Program-made: the position numbers and the translations under genes
In this document: piece after piece, positions 7,305 to 14,808 of the stretch
Numbering within the stretch: position 1 is the first letter of the stretch
How the letters are laid out: each line of letters starts with the position of its first letter
NCBI GenBank assembly: GCA_017428285.1
Contig: JAFRRE010000155.1
Location: forward strand, 1-31,908
Reading direction: 5' to 3'
Source of the DNA: Bacteroidales bacterium
GTDB lineage: Bacteria; Bacteroidota; Bacteroidia; Bacteroidales; F082
DNA length: 31,908 nt
The notes under the pieces: model-generated
What the model was told of the DNA's origin: nothing
The model's input: the letters and a program-made list of their open reading frames with translations, nothing else
Database searches by the model: none

Positions 7305-7312
7305 TATATTTG
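7305..7312 (+). promoter_or_regulatory. -7 box of the AbiE-like toxin-antitoxin operon
   Basis: TATATTTG fits TAnnTTTG exactly and lies 24 bases before the ATG at 7337. It excludes the earlier in-frame start at 7310. Confidence 0.55.
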
Positions 7313-7336
7313 CACTCAGAAAGAAACAATAGATTC

Positions 7337-7654
7337 ATGATTTTCGACGACTATAGGAAACATACCGACACTGTCATCCGTCCTTCACTTTTGTGGGAGT
7401 ACGACCTAAGCCGTTTTGATTGGGCAAAGATGCGCAATGTCGTTGTCCAGCGCGTGTTGGAACGTGGCCGTATGGATGACTATTATGCCATGCTTAACCT
7501 GTATGGTTGGGAAGGTGTCCGTGATGCCTTGCGGATGATACCCTACATGAACCGGAAAGACATGAATTTTGCCTGTTTCGTCTTTGACCTGAAAAAAGAG
7601 GAACTGAGATGCTACACTATGAGACCATCGCACCCGCTACACGGGAGCTTCTGA
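7337..7654 (+). CDS. DUF6922-like protein, probable antitoxin partner of the AbiEii-type gene
   Basis: The 105-residue protein starts MIFDDYRKHTD. The middle (IRPSLLWEYDLSRFDWAKM, then VVVQRVLERGRMDDYYAMLNLYGWEGVRDAL) follows the DUF6922 pattern of small Bacteroidetes proteins that precede AbiEii nucleotidyltransferases. It overlaps the next gene by 46 bases in another frame, a tight arrangement typical of toxin-antitoxin operons. The ATG at 7337 is chosen over a codon at 7310, which falls inside the -7 box. The function as antitoxin is inferred from position and family, not shown. Confidence 0.7.
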   Translation: MIFDDYRKHTDTVIRPSLLWEYDLSRFDWAKMRNVVVQRVLERGRMDDYYAMLNLYGWEGVRDALRMIPYMNRKDMNFACFVFDLKKEELRCYTMRPSHPLHGSF

Positions 7655-8244
7655 ACAAACTAATGTCGGACGACCGCCTGCAAGACTTTATCCTTGTGGG
7701 CGGTACGTCCCTTGCTTTACAGTTGGGGCACCGTTTGAGCGTTGACTTGGACTTATTCACCAACACTGATTTCAACGAAGACTCGTTACGATCCTATTTA
7801 GAGCAAAACTATCAATTTCAAGCCGACTTTATGGAGCGCAGCACGGTGAAAGGCGAAATCGACGGCGTCCAGATAGACTGCATTGCCCATTGCTATCCTT
7901 GGCTGAAACCATGTATGCAGGATAATGGATGGCGTCTTGCACAATTGGAAGATATCGCTGCCATGAAACTGAATGCTATTGCAGGCAATGGCACACGCAT
8001 CAAGGACTTCATTGATATGGCATATTTGTCTTCCGTGTTTTCATTGGAGCAAATGCTCGGTTTCTACGAACAAAAATACCATTCAAACACGTTGATGCCC
8101 CTCAAAGGCCTAATCTTTTTCGATGACATCAACAAAGACGAACCCGTCTACATGGCTGATGGAAAGCCTTTGCAATGGAAACGCATCGAAAAGCGCTTGC
8201 TTTCGATGGACAAATATCCAAAACGAATTTTCGAAGCGTTGTAA
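7609..8244 (+). CDS. AbiEii/AbiGii-family nucleotidyltransferase toxin
   Basis: The 211-residue protein has the AbiEii nucleotidyltransferase signature. LVGGTSLALQLGHRLSVDLD contains GGTSL and the DLDLF metal site (about residues 26-48). A second conserved acidic strand lies in GVQIDCIAH, and the RIKDFIDMAYL motif (about residue 126) carries the conserved Lys-Asp pair. Characterised AbiEii proteins are nucleotidyltransferase toxins, and AbiE systems can abort phage infection by a bacteriostatic mechanism. Here the cognate antitoxin would be the overlapping DUF6922-like gene rather than a classical AbiEi. Known: the fold and family. Inferred: toxicity and phage defence. Confidence 0.85.
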   Translation: MLHYETIAPATRELLNKLMSDDRLQDFILVGGTSLALQLGHRLSVDLDLFTNTDFNEDSLRSYLEQNYQFQADFMERSTVKGEIDGVQIDCIAHCYPWLKPCMQDNGWRLAQLEDIAAMKLNAIAGNGTRIKDFIDMAYLSSVFSLEQMLGFYEQKYHSNTLMPLKGLIFFDDINKDEPVYMADGKPLQWKRIEKRLLSMDKYPKRIFEAL

Positions 8245-8263
8245 TTGTTATTCAAAATAGTAT

Positions 8264-9415
8264 ATGAAACGCAACTTCCTAATCTTAATCATTCTAACCG
8301 CTGGGATAGGAATCCAAGCTCAAGAACTCACCATTTGGCAAAGAGCCAACCATTTCCTGACCAAGCCTGCCGTGGTCGATACGACACGTATCTACCAGCC
8401 GAGCCCTTGTTTCTCATTAGGCTTGTTTACTACAGGACAGAAAGCCGGCTTCGATGTTGATGTCAATTTCATGATAGATTTCGCTAACGATCAAAGGCTG
8501 GCAGGCTTGTCGCAATACAGCCTCTCTGAAAACCTCTGCAAGAAGATTGGCCTCGAAGTGGGCTATGGCAATGTCGCCTTAGGTTACAGCCTTGAAGTGG
8601 GGCCTCGAAGCGCATGGAAAAAGAGTGCTTTTGGCTTAGGCATCATAGGTAAGTCATGGGGCGCGAAGTTCAATTATTCAAAAATCACCAATCCTTTTAT
8701 TTCTTCGTTCACCGTTGGGCAAGAGGGTAAAGAGGGCTACTTTCATGACGAAATCATCACTGAAGAGGCTGCCGTTTTGAAGAATTTTACTATTGACGGT
8801 TACTATGTCTTCAACAACAAGCGTTTCGCCTACCCTGCTACTTATAAGATTGGTCTCATACAACGCCATACGGCAGGCTCCTGGATGTTGACGGCACGCT
8901 ATATGCAAGGAAGCCTATACAACACCCCTGAGGCTTCATGGGATTCCTACAACATGCTGGACTGCTTCTCCACTATGCAAGCTTCGGTAGGTGGAGGCTA
9001 TTCGGTCAATTTCGTACTTTGGCATAAAGATCCCGTCGGGCCTCGCGATGAAGGCCTGCGTAATCTCACCATTAATCTGACGGCTATGCCTGTGATTACA
9101 TTTGCCAACTACCTGAAAACCACCGTCTACGAATTTGACCTTGATGAGGAAAATGATGAATTTCACCAAACTGGAGAAAGGGTGTCTAAGATCTGGTGTT
9201 ATCCCATGCCCAACTATATTGGCAGTGCCGCTGTTGGCCTTACCATGTGGCGGTTCTTTTTCTCCACCCAGTTCACCTACAATAGGTTCTATTTCCGTAG
9301 CCGCGACGCTTTCAATGCCAGCCAGATGGACATTCCCAATTACGTGGACGGCCTAAGTTTCAGAGGCACTTTCCACGACTGGATGCTAAAAGGAATATTG
9401 GTTTATAGGTTCTGA
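8264..9415 (+). CDS. DUF4421-like outer-membrane beta-barrel protein
   Basis: The 383-residue protein has a Sec signal peptide (MKRNFLILIILTAGIGIQAQ), then many alternating aromatic/hydrophobic strands with glycine-rich turns (LGYSLEVGP, WGAKFNYSK, VGGGYSVNFV). It ends in MLKGILVYRF, with the terminal Phe usual for barrel assembly. The pattern resembles DUF4421, but the match is from memory. It begins 19 bases after the toxin gene and has no obvious own promoter, so read-through is possible, although its role is probably unrelated. Confidence 0.7.
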   Translation: MKRNFLILIILTAGIGIQAQELTIWQRANHFLTKPAVVDTTRIYQPSPCFSLGLFTTGQKAGFDVDVNFMIDFANDQRLAGLSQYSLSENLCKKIGLEVGYGNVALGYSLEVGPRSAWKKSAFGLGIIGKSWGAKFNYSKITNPFISSFTVGQEGKEGYFHDEIITEEAAVLKNFTIDGYYVFNNKRFAYPATYKIGLIQRHTAGSWMLTARYMQGSLYNTPEASWDSYNMLDCFSTMQASVGGGYSVNFVLWHKDPVGPRDEGLRNLTINLTAMPVITFANYLKTTVYEFDLDEENDEFHQTGERVSKIWCYPMPNYIGSAAVGLTMWRFFFSTQFTYNRFYFRSRDAFNASQMDIPNYVDGLSFRGTFHDWMLKGILVYRF

Positions 9416-9429
9416 ACCAATTATTCCAG

Positions 9430-9918
9430 CTACCAACAATATTTCACCACATACCAAATGGCCACAAACTGTTCGATGGTGACATTGTCGGATAGGGTGA
9501 AATCGACATCCGACGAATAATTGGAGTTGTCTTTATACACTTTGAGACCTTTCTTGTTGGCAAAAATGTCTGATGTATAGCTTGAATTGCCTTTGTAAAG
9601 CTTGCCATCCTTGACGGTGAAAACAACATCGGATGAATACGATGATGCCCCTCTATAGACTTTACCATCCCTGATGGTGAACAGTATATCACTACGGTAG
9701 GTGGAATTGTTCTTGTACACCTTGTTGTCATCAATCCGGCAGAGGATGTCGGAGGTGTATGAGGAATTGCCTTTATACACTTTATTATCCTTCAAGTTGC
9801 ATATCACATCGCTGCTGTATGAGGAGTTTCCTTTATACACTTTCACTTGGGCAAATCCACTGACAAAAGCAAAGCATAGCAACAAGGTTGTCATGATTTT
9901 CCGATAAGGGGTTTTCAT
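9430..9918 (-). CDS. Secreted repeat protein: signal peptide plus six 20-residue repeats
   Basis: The 162-residue protein consists of a 25-residue signal region (MKTPYRKIMTTLLLCFAFVS then GFAQV), six contiguous 20-residue repeats (26-145) and a 17-residue tail ending in WYVVKYCW. The repeat consensus is KVYKGNSSYSSDIxxxIxDG: K-V/L-Y at 1-3, N-S-S-Y at 6-9, S-D-I/V at 11-13, and D-G/N at 19-20. The regular strand-turn spacing suggests a beta-solenoid or similar closed repeat fold, which is inference. No enzyme motif is visible. An ATG at 9894 is an alternative start. It is convergent with the barrel gene (14-base gap) and has its own promoter. Confidence 0.8.
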   Translation of the reverse strand: MKTPYRKIMTTLLLCFAFVSGFAQVKVYKGNSSYSSDVICNLKDNKVYKGNSSYTSDILCRIDDNKVYKNNSTYRSDILFTIRDGKVYRGASSYSSDVVFTVKDGKLYKGNSSYTSDIFANKKGLKVYKDNSNYSSDVDFTLSDNVTIEQFVAIWYVVKYCW

Positions 9919-9943
9919 GGTAGTCGGATTTAGGTTTACCCTG

Positions 9944-9951
9944 CAAAAATA
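9944..9951 (-). promoter_or_regulatory. -7 box of the repeat-protein gene
   Basis: The minus strand reads TATTTTTG, a TAnnTTTG match 25 bases before the ATG at 9918. Confidence 0.5.
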
Positions 9952-9982
9952 GGTTATTCTCTATTTCCTCGCCACTATCTGC

Positions 9983-10891
9983 CTACTCCATCGGCAGCTC
10001 CTCATACGTGTGGGTAACCTTCTCCCCTACATTGACGACCAAATAACTCGGTGTCACCTTGCCATCGTTGAGGTTGTCGGTCATAATGTATTGCACACCG
10101 CCGAACTGACGCTGTTCGCGCATGTGGAAGTGACCCATAATCACCATATCCACATTGTTGTTGCTCATCAGGTCCATGAAGGCATATTGTTCATCCTGCG
10201 GCAAGTTGGCAGCAGGCGTGGTGGTGTAGTTGTACGAGGTGCGGAACAACCAATTGTGACTGATGACGAAGCAGTGACGGTAGTCCTTGCGATGCGAGAG
10301 CTTCTCCTCCAGCCATTCCAGCTGACGCTTGCCATGGGTGCCATTGCCCGAATCCAAAAAGATGAACAAATCTTTGTATCCACTGACGGTATTCACCGTT
10401 ACGGTATAGGTCGAGGTGTGGAAATACTGCTTGAAGAACGGAGTGCAGTCGAAGTACACATCATGGTTACCCATGACCAAGAAACATGGGTCGTTTTTTG
10501 CCTGATTCACAGAATCGTAACGCAAAGCGTCATTAGTCATTTTGAAACCTGCTTCGCCGCTCTCGTTGACCATGTCACCGGCGTGGATGGCAAAGATGGC
10601 CTTCGGGTCGTTACGCTCGGCAGTGATGTATTTGTAGAGGCGGTCTTTCTCGCCATGAGGCACGATGCTGTCGCGCTCGGAATAGTGCGAGTCGGAGCAG
10701 GAATAGACATGGTACTCGTCAGGTGCGTTATCGATAACGGGTTCACTGTTTTGGGCGTTGTAGTCGAGCCAGTCGGCCACGCGCTCTTCGGTGTCGCTCC
10801 GGTTGACGACCATACCTGCAATGTCAAGACGGTTGCAGCCTGTAGCAAAGATCGCGGCTGCTGCGATGATAACTATAAAGTGTTTTTTCAT
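9983..10891 (-). CDS. Calcineurin-like metallophosphoesterase lipoprotein
   Basis: The 302-residue protein has a lipoprotein signal (MKKHFIVIIAAAAIFATGC, Cys19). The metallophosphoesterase motifs appear in order: DSH in YSCSDSHYS, GD in AIHAGDMVNESG, GNHD in LVMGNHDVY, SH in FVISHNWL, and GHFH in VIMGHFHMRE. These ligate a two-metal centre that hydrolyses phosphoesters; the substrate cannot be told. It is translated 5 bases after the stop of the upstream barrel gene (10897-11595), so the two form a small envelope operon driven from 11613-11620. Confidence 0.88.
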   Translation of the reverse strand: MKKHFIVIIAAAAIFATGCNRLDIAGMVVNRSDTEERVADWLDYNAQNSEPVIDNAPDEYHVYSCSDSHYSERDSIVPHGEKDRLYKYITAERNDPKAIFAIHAGDMVNESGEAGFKMTNDALRYDSVNQAKNDPCFLVMGNHDVYFDCTPFFKQYFHTSTYTVTVNTVSGYKDLFIFLDSGNGTHGKRQLEWLEEKLSHRKDYRHCFVISHNWLFRTSYNYTTTPAANLPQDEQYAFMDLMSNNNVDMVIMGHFHMREQRQFGGVQYIMTDNLNDGKVTPSYLVVNVGEKVTHTYEELPME

Positions 10892-10896
10892 GATGT

Positions 10897-11595
10897 TCAG
10901 TTTTTAGGTTTCCAAATCAGTCCGACATTGCCGTACCAGCCATTGTATTGTGCCGAAAGGTTGAGTACGCCGCTGGGATGCAGTCCTGCTTCGGCAGTCA
11001 AGCGCAGCCCATTGCCGAGGTCGTAATAGCCATTCACGCTATAGAAGAATAAGGTGAAACGCTCGATAACAAAGTCTCTGTAATTCGACACGCGGGCACC
11101 TACATTCCAAGGATGCTCTTGGTCAAACAAGTTGCCTTCCACACAGAAAGTGACATTCATCGGTTCAAAAACAGTCTCCATACCGCCATTTTTGCGCAAC
11201 GGGATGGGTGCCGTGTAGCGGTTGGTCAAGCCCAACTGGAAGTTGAAATGGCGGTTGCGCCAGCCTAAGTCAAACACACCATTGAATTCCTGCAAATTAT
11301 AATTTGGGAACAAACGATACAAATAACGATTTTCCAAATAAAGTGTGCCACAATTGGCCTTGAGCAGATTCACCTGGTATTGCAGGTTGATGGCATGACG
11401 GTTCAGCGTCGTGCCTTGATAGCCAAAGCCAATGTTGAAGTTTTCGGCCAACTGATAGTCAGCTTTTAAGGCCAACGAGGCACTATTGCCAGAAGTACGC
11501 GTGTAATCGTATTCCCCATAGGTTTGCAAAGTCCACTGCGCCCTTGCGGCAAAGGCGAAGAGCAGAAGACCGAGTGTAATCAGTACTTTCTTCAT
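10897..11595 (-). CDS. Outer-membrane beta-barrel protein of unknown function
   Basis: The 232-residue protein has a signal peptide (MKKVLITLGLLLFAFAARAQ). The mature part is built of amphipathic strands (FNIGFGYQGTTLN, GVFDLGWRNRHFNFQLGL, LRLTAEAGLHPSGVLNLSAQ) and ends GNVGLIWKPKN. The size suggests a barrel of roughly 10 to 12 strands. It is the first gene of an operon with the phosphoesterase lipoprotein; the pair may handle a phosphorylated compound at the cell surface, which is speculation from the neighbourhood. Confidence 0.75.
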   Translation of the reverse strand: MKKVLITLGLLLFAFAARAQWTLQTYGEYDYTRTSGNSASLALKADYQLAENFNIGFGYQGTTLNRHAINLQYQVNLLKANCGTLYLENRYLYRLFPNYNLQEFNGVFDLGWRNRHFNFQLGLTNRYTAPIPLRKNGGMETVFEPMNVTFCVEGNLFDQEHPWNVGARVSNYRDFVIERFTLFFYSVNGYYDLGNGLRLTAEAGLHPSGVLNLSAQYNGWYGNVGLIWKPKN

Positions 11596-11612
11596 AGGTT
11601 AAAAATTTGGCG

Positions 11613-11620
11613 CAAAAGTA
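11613..11620 (-). promoter_or_regulatory. -7 box of the barrel/phosphoesterase operon
   Basis: The minus strand reads TACTTTTG, a TAnnTTTG match 17 bases before the ATG at 11595. It lies back to back with the plus-strand box at 11663-11670. Confidence 0.5.
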
Positions 11621-11662
11621 AGGAAAAGTCTAAAGCGAATGAAAAGCGATGGCTCTTTTTCC

Positions 11663-11670
11663 TATTTTTG
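11663..11670 (+). promoter_or_regulatory. -7 box of the T9SS-exported protein gene
   Basis: TATTTTTG is a TAnnTTTG match 27 bases before the ATG at 11698. It excludes the longer frame beginning at 11524, which would run through the divergent promoter. Confidence 0.55.
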
Positions 11671-11697
11671 CACTTTATTCAAAATACCTTATTGTTT

Positions 11698-13002
11698 ATG
11701 AAAAGCATATTTATCGGAATCTTCAGCCTGTTCGTTTTCAGCTTTTTATCCCTTAATCTTTCTGCTCAATATGGCCCTCAGTTCGATAATCGTGGTTTTG
11801 AGCAATGGATCGACCGCGTCAGCGAACCTGTCCATTGGCATTCAGGAGGCACGGCGACTGGTACTTTTTCCGGGTTCGTGTCAAGCCAAATCGAAACCTC
11901 AACACAAACTCGACCTGGATCCTCGGGCAGCAAGAGCGTCCGAATCTTTCCTACCAGCGTGCTTGGTATCACGGCCAACGGCAATCTGACCAACGGTCGC
12001 ATGAACGCTGGCAGTATGTCGGCGACAGGTTCAGGCAATTACAACTATACGCAACGCAGCAACAATACCTATAACACGCCCCTCAGCCAACTCCCCGACT
12101 CGCTTTCGGTTTGGGTTTGTTTCCGCAGCGCGAGCACAACCGACAAGGCTCAGGTGAAAGCTGTTGTCCATGGTGACGCCGACTATAAGTTCATTGCCAA
12201 CGGCACGGAAGAGCCTGCCAATATGCATGTTGCCACAGCAGTGTCGTCATTCACTCGCACTTCAACCGCCAATGGCGCTTACACATGGCGTCGTTTGAGC
12301 ATCCCGTTCAATAACAATGCTCCATGCACCGATGTGCGCTACATCCTTTTTACAGCGACCACCAACGAAACACCTGGCACTGGCAGCACCAGCGATGACT
12401 TGTTCATCGATGATGTTTTGCTGATTTACAAGCCGACACTTAGGTTGGGCAACCTTAACCAAACCCAATTCAAGCCCGATGAATCCATTAATATTAACTT
12501 CACGCTTACGGGAACCATGTCGCCCGATAATCTCAATAATGCTCCAAATGAAGTCATTGCCCAGCTTTCCGACGCCAATGGCAACTTCAGCAATCCCATT
12601 GAGTTGGGGCGAAAAACCACAAACGAAAGCGGTGCTATCATAGGGACCATTCCGAGTGTGCCCAATGGCGACCACTATCGTGTTCGCGTGGTTTCCACCA
12701 ATTATCCCATGATTGGAGACAACATTCAAGAAATCCGCATTTCAGATACCTTGGACATTAATGAGAACACGTTTTTTTGTAGCCTGTACCCCAACCCTTT
12801 CACAACTACCTTGAATGTCATAACGGAAGATGAGGTCAAAAGCATTCGTGTCTATGATGTTAACGGTCGAATGCTGAAGGAACAGTTCGTTTCGGGCACA
12901 CAATTCAATCTTGATATGAGCGAATTGAGTATAGGTACCTATCTGCTGCAAATCGATCACGGCCTCTGGCAAAGCCATCATCGGATGCTGAAGGTCGAAT
13001 AA
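11698..13002 (+). CDS. PCMD-like secreted protein with type IX secretion C-terminal sorting domain
   Basis: The 434-residue protein has a signal peptide (MKSIFIGIFSLFVFSFLSLN then LSAQ). Next is an N-terminal domain (about 20-245) of the putative carbohydrate-metabolism type: FDNRGFEQWIDRVSEPVHWH at the front and DDLFIDDVLLIYKPTL at the end. A short Ig-like stretch (about 250-345) follows. The C-terminal type A sorting domain has LYPNPFTTTLNV, VYDVNGRMLKE, LSIGTYLLQI and a final MLKVE. Such domains direct export through the T9SS and are removed or linked at the surface. The ligand is unknown; the domain often occurs in glycan-related surface proteins. No secretion-machinery genes are in the window. 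Confidence 0.85.
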   Translation: MKSIFIGIFSLFVFSFLSLNLSAQYGPQFDNRGFEQWIDRVSEPVHWHSGGTATGTFSGFVSSQIETSTQTRPGSSGSKSVRIFPTSVLGITANGNLTNGRMNAGSMSATGSGNYNYTQRSNNTYNTPLSQLPDSLSVWVCFRSASTTDKAQVKAVVHGDADYKFIANGTEEPANMHVATAVSSFTRTSTANGAYTWRRLSIPFNNNAPCTDVRYILFTATTNETPGTGSTSDDLFIDDVLLIYKPTLRLGNLNQTQFKPDESININFTLTGTMSPDNLNNAPNEVIAQLSDANGNFSNPIELGRKTTNESGAIIGTIPSVPNGDHYRVRVVSTNYPMIGDNIQEIRISDTLDINENTFFCSLYPNPFTTTLNVITEDEVKSIRVYDVNGRMLKEQFVSGTQFNLDMSELSIGTYLLQIDHGLWQSHHRMLKVE

Positions 13003-13005
13003 ACA

Positions 13006-13041
13006 GAAATCGCGACGAGGTTCTTCCCCGCCGCGATTTTC
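13006..13041. terminator. Bidirectional hairpin terminator between the T9SS protein gene and sodB
   Basis: AAATCGCG (13007-13014) pairs with CGCGATTT (13032-13039), with extra pairing between GAGG and CCCC inside. A-rich and T-rich flanks serve both directions. Confidence 0.7.
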
Positions 13042-13058
13042 TTTTAGATGCGTTTTGT

Positions 13059-13637
13059 TTAGAGTCTTTCGTTCACCACATCCCAGTCGATGATCTGCCA
13101 CAAAGCATTCAGATGGTCAGGACGACGGTTCTGGTAGTCGATGTAATAGGCATGTTCCCAAACGTCGAAGGTCAGTAAGGGCTTGAAGCCGCGTTGCACA
13201 GGGTTGCCGGCATTGGTCTCCTGCGTGATTTGCAGTTTGCCGTCTTTGTCGACGGAGAGCCACACCCAGCCCGAGCCAAACAAGGTTGCGCCTTTCTTCG
13301 TGAATTCCTCCTTGAAGGCGTCGAATGAGCCGAACTGTTGGTCAATCCACTCGGCAATCACGCCTGTGGGCTTGTTGTCGGCTTTCGGAGCGCGGAACTG
13401 TGTGAAATACAAATTGTGGTTCAAAATCTGGCCAGCGTTGTTGAATACGCCACCGTCGGCGGTCTTCACAATTTCCTCCAAAGGCATCTCTTCGTATTTT
13501 GTGCCTTCGATGGCCGCATTCAGGTTGTTGACATAGGCGTTCAAGTGTTTGCCGTGGTGGAATCCCAGAGTCTCTTTGCTGATGACGGGTTCCAAAGCAT
13601 TTGCCTCATAGGGCAATTTGATGAGTTCGTATTTCAT
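13059..13637 (-). CDS. sodB: Superoxide dismutase, Fe/Mn family
   Basis: The 192-residue enzyme converts superoxide to oxygen and hydrogen peroxide in the cytoplasm. Metal ligands are His27 (FHHGKHL), His74 (ILNHNLYF), and Asp158 and His162 (FDVWEHAYY). The active-site glutamine sits in the first half (Gln70 in NNAGQ) and the later position reads NAGNP rather than NQDSP, as in iron or cambialistic enzymes of Porphyromonas and Bacteroides type. The length is that of the family. The gene lies directly downstream of rpoD on the same strand but has its own promoter, nested next to the rpoD terminator. Confidence 0.96.
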   Translation of the reverse strand: MKYELIKLPYEANALEPVISKETLGFHHGKHLNAYVNNLNAAIEGTKYEEMPLEEIVKTADGGVFNNAGQILNHNLYFTQFRAPKADNKPTGVIAEWIDQQFGSFDAFKEEFTKKGATLFGSGWVWLSVDKDGKLQITQETNAGNPVQRGFKPLLTFDVWEHAYYIDYQNRRPDHLNALWQIIDWDVVNERL

Positions 13638-13665
13638 AAGGTTATATATTAGAAGTTCGTGGCTG

Positions 13666-13673
13666 CAAATATA
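13666..13673 (-). promoter_or_regulatory. -7 box of the sodB promoter
   Basis: The minus strand reads TATATTTG, a TAnnTTTG match 28 bases before the sodB ATG. The -33 region would fall inside the rpoD terminator hairpin (13676-13710). Confidence 0.6.
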
Positions 13674-13675
13674 GT

Positions 13676-13710
13676 AAAAAGTGGGATTCCGAATCGAAAT
13701 CCCACTTTTT
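13676..13710 (-). terminator. Intrinsic terminator of rpoD
   Basis: A perfect 13-bp stem, AAAAAGTGGGATT (13676-13688) with AATCCCACTTTTT (13698-13710), has a 9-base loop. It begins right at the rpoD stop codon (13711-13713), and its distal A/T arm supplies the U-tract. Confidence 0.85.
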
Positions 13711-14577
13711 TCATTGGTTCATGTACATCTGGTAAAGTGGAGAGTTGGGCTCTGTCTTCAGACGTTTCAGTGCACGGTCGCGAAGCTGACGAGTACGCTC
13801 ACGCGAGATGTCGAGCTTCATGGCGATCTCTTCCAAGGAATACTCACGCGAAGTGCCAAGGCCGAAGTACATGCTGATGATGGTACGTTCCTTCTCGTTG
13901 AGCATGTCGAGCGAGTTGCGGATGGCATTGCTGGTCGATTCCTGCTCCACGGCAGCATCGGTCTTCACTTCATCATCGGCAACAAAGACATCCAAGAAGT
14001 TGGCATCGTCTTCATCATCCAAAGGCGCGTCGGTCGACACGGTACGTGAGCTGAGGTTCATCAGTTGTTCCACCTTGTCTTCAGGCATATTGATCTCGTC
14101 GGAAATCTCCTTGATGGTAGGACGGCGTTCCAGCCTCTGCTCCAGCAGCGATACGGCCTTCTTCACCTTCGCCAAAGCGCCCACTTGGTTCATGGGTAGA
14201 CGGATGATGCGTGCCTGCTCGGCCACGGCCTGTAGGATGCTCTGACGGATCCACCACACGGCATACGAGATGAACTTGAAACCACGTGTCTCATCGAAAC
14301 GCTGGGCGGCTTTCACCAAACCCAAATTGCCCTCATTAATCAGGTCTTGCAAGCTAAGACCTTGGTTTTGATACTGTTTGGCCACCGAAACGACGAAGCG
14401 CAGGTTGGCCCTGACCAGTTTGTCCAATGCGACCTGATCGCCCGCTTTGATGCGTTGCGCCAACTCGACTTCCTCGTCGGTGGTCAGCAACGCCTCCTTC
14501 GCAATGTCAGCCAGATACTTGTCCAAAGTACCGGCATTGCGGTCAGTGATTTGCTTTGAAATTTTCAGTTGTCTCAT
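13711..14577 (-). CDS. rpoD: RNA polymerase primary sigma factor (sigma-70 family)
   Basis: The 288-residue protein has the short form usual in Bacteroidetes, without region 1.1. Region 1.2 is DKYLADIAKEALLTTDEEVELAQRI-like at the N-terminus. Region 2 follows with LRFVVSVAKQYQNQGLSLQD, RFDETRGFKFISYAVWWIRQ and the DLINEGNLGL box. Region 3 has RLPMNQVGAL, and region 4.2 has LDISRERTRQLRDRALKRLK. Such factors recognise the TTTG / TAnnTTTG promoters that are abundant in this window. Region 4.2 reads RERTRQLRDRA where most primary factors have RERVRQIxxKA, and the N-terminus RQLKISKQITDRNAG matches the phylum's RpoD. A second group 2 factor is the alternative. Confidence 0.9.
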   Translation of the reverse strand: MRQLKISKQITDRNAGTLDKYLADIAKEALLTTDEEVELAQRIKAGDQVALDKLVRANLRFVVSVAKQYQNQGLSLQDLINEGNLGLVKAAQRFDETRGFKFISYAVWWIRQSILQAVAEQARIIRLPMNQVGALAKVKKAVSLLEQRLERRPTIKEISDEINMPEDKVEQLMNLSSRTVSTDAPLDDEDDANFLDVFVADDEVKTDAAVEQESTSNAIRNSLDMLNEKERTIISMYFGLGTSREYSLEEIAMKLDISRERTRQLRDRALKRLKTEPNSPLYQMYMNQ

Positions 14578-14707
14578 TTTTTCGTAATCTTAATTATTGT
14601 TTTACATCGTTGTTTTTTACATCTTCTCTCTTCATGCCAATCTCCTGTTTTTTTGCATAATCTTTCAGATTTGGGATAAGCCAACACCAGCCGACTTCTC
14701 TCAAGTC

Positions 14708-14715
14708 CAAAAATA
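14708..14715 (-). promoter_or_regulatory. Possible -7 box of rpoD
   Basis: The minus strand reads TATTTTTG, fitting TAnnTTTG. It lies 130 bases before the rpoD ATG, so the leader would be long. Confidence 0.35.
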
Positions 14716-14808
14716 AAATACTATCAAAAATCGTACCGAAATCTCTGTCTTTCAAGGAAAAACTACATCATTTTTGATTTTTGTTTTTCCTACTATGACC
14801 AGGGACCT

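Noticed and set aside
9440..9860. Regular 60-bp repeats considered as a CRISPR array
   Set aside because: The units are contiguous and coding, with no unique spacers; they are protein repeats.
10010..11026. 338-residue plus-strand open frame opposite the phosphoesterase operon
   Set aside because: The opposite strand has all phosphoesterase motifs and a lipoprotein signal; this frame has no domain or signal and spans an operon junction.
11524..11697. 58-residue N-terminal extension of the T9SS cargo
   Set aside because: It would cover the divergent promoter and place the signal peptide in the middle of the protein.
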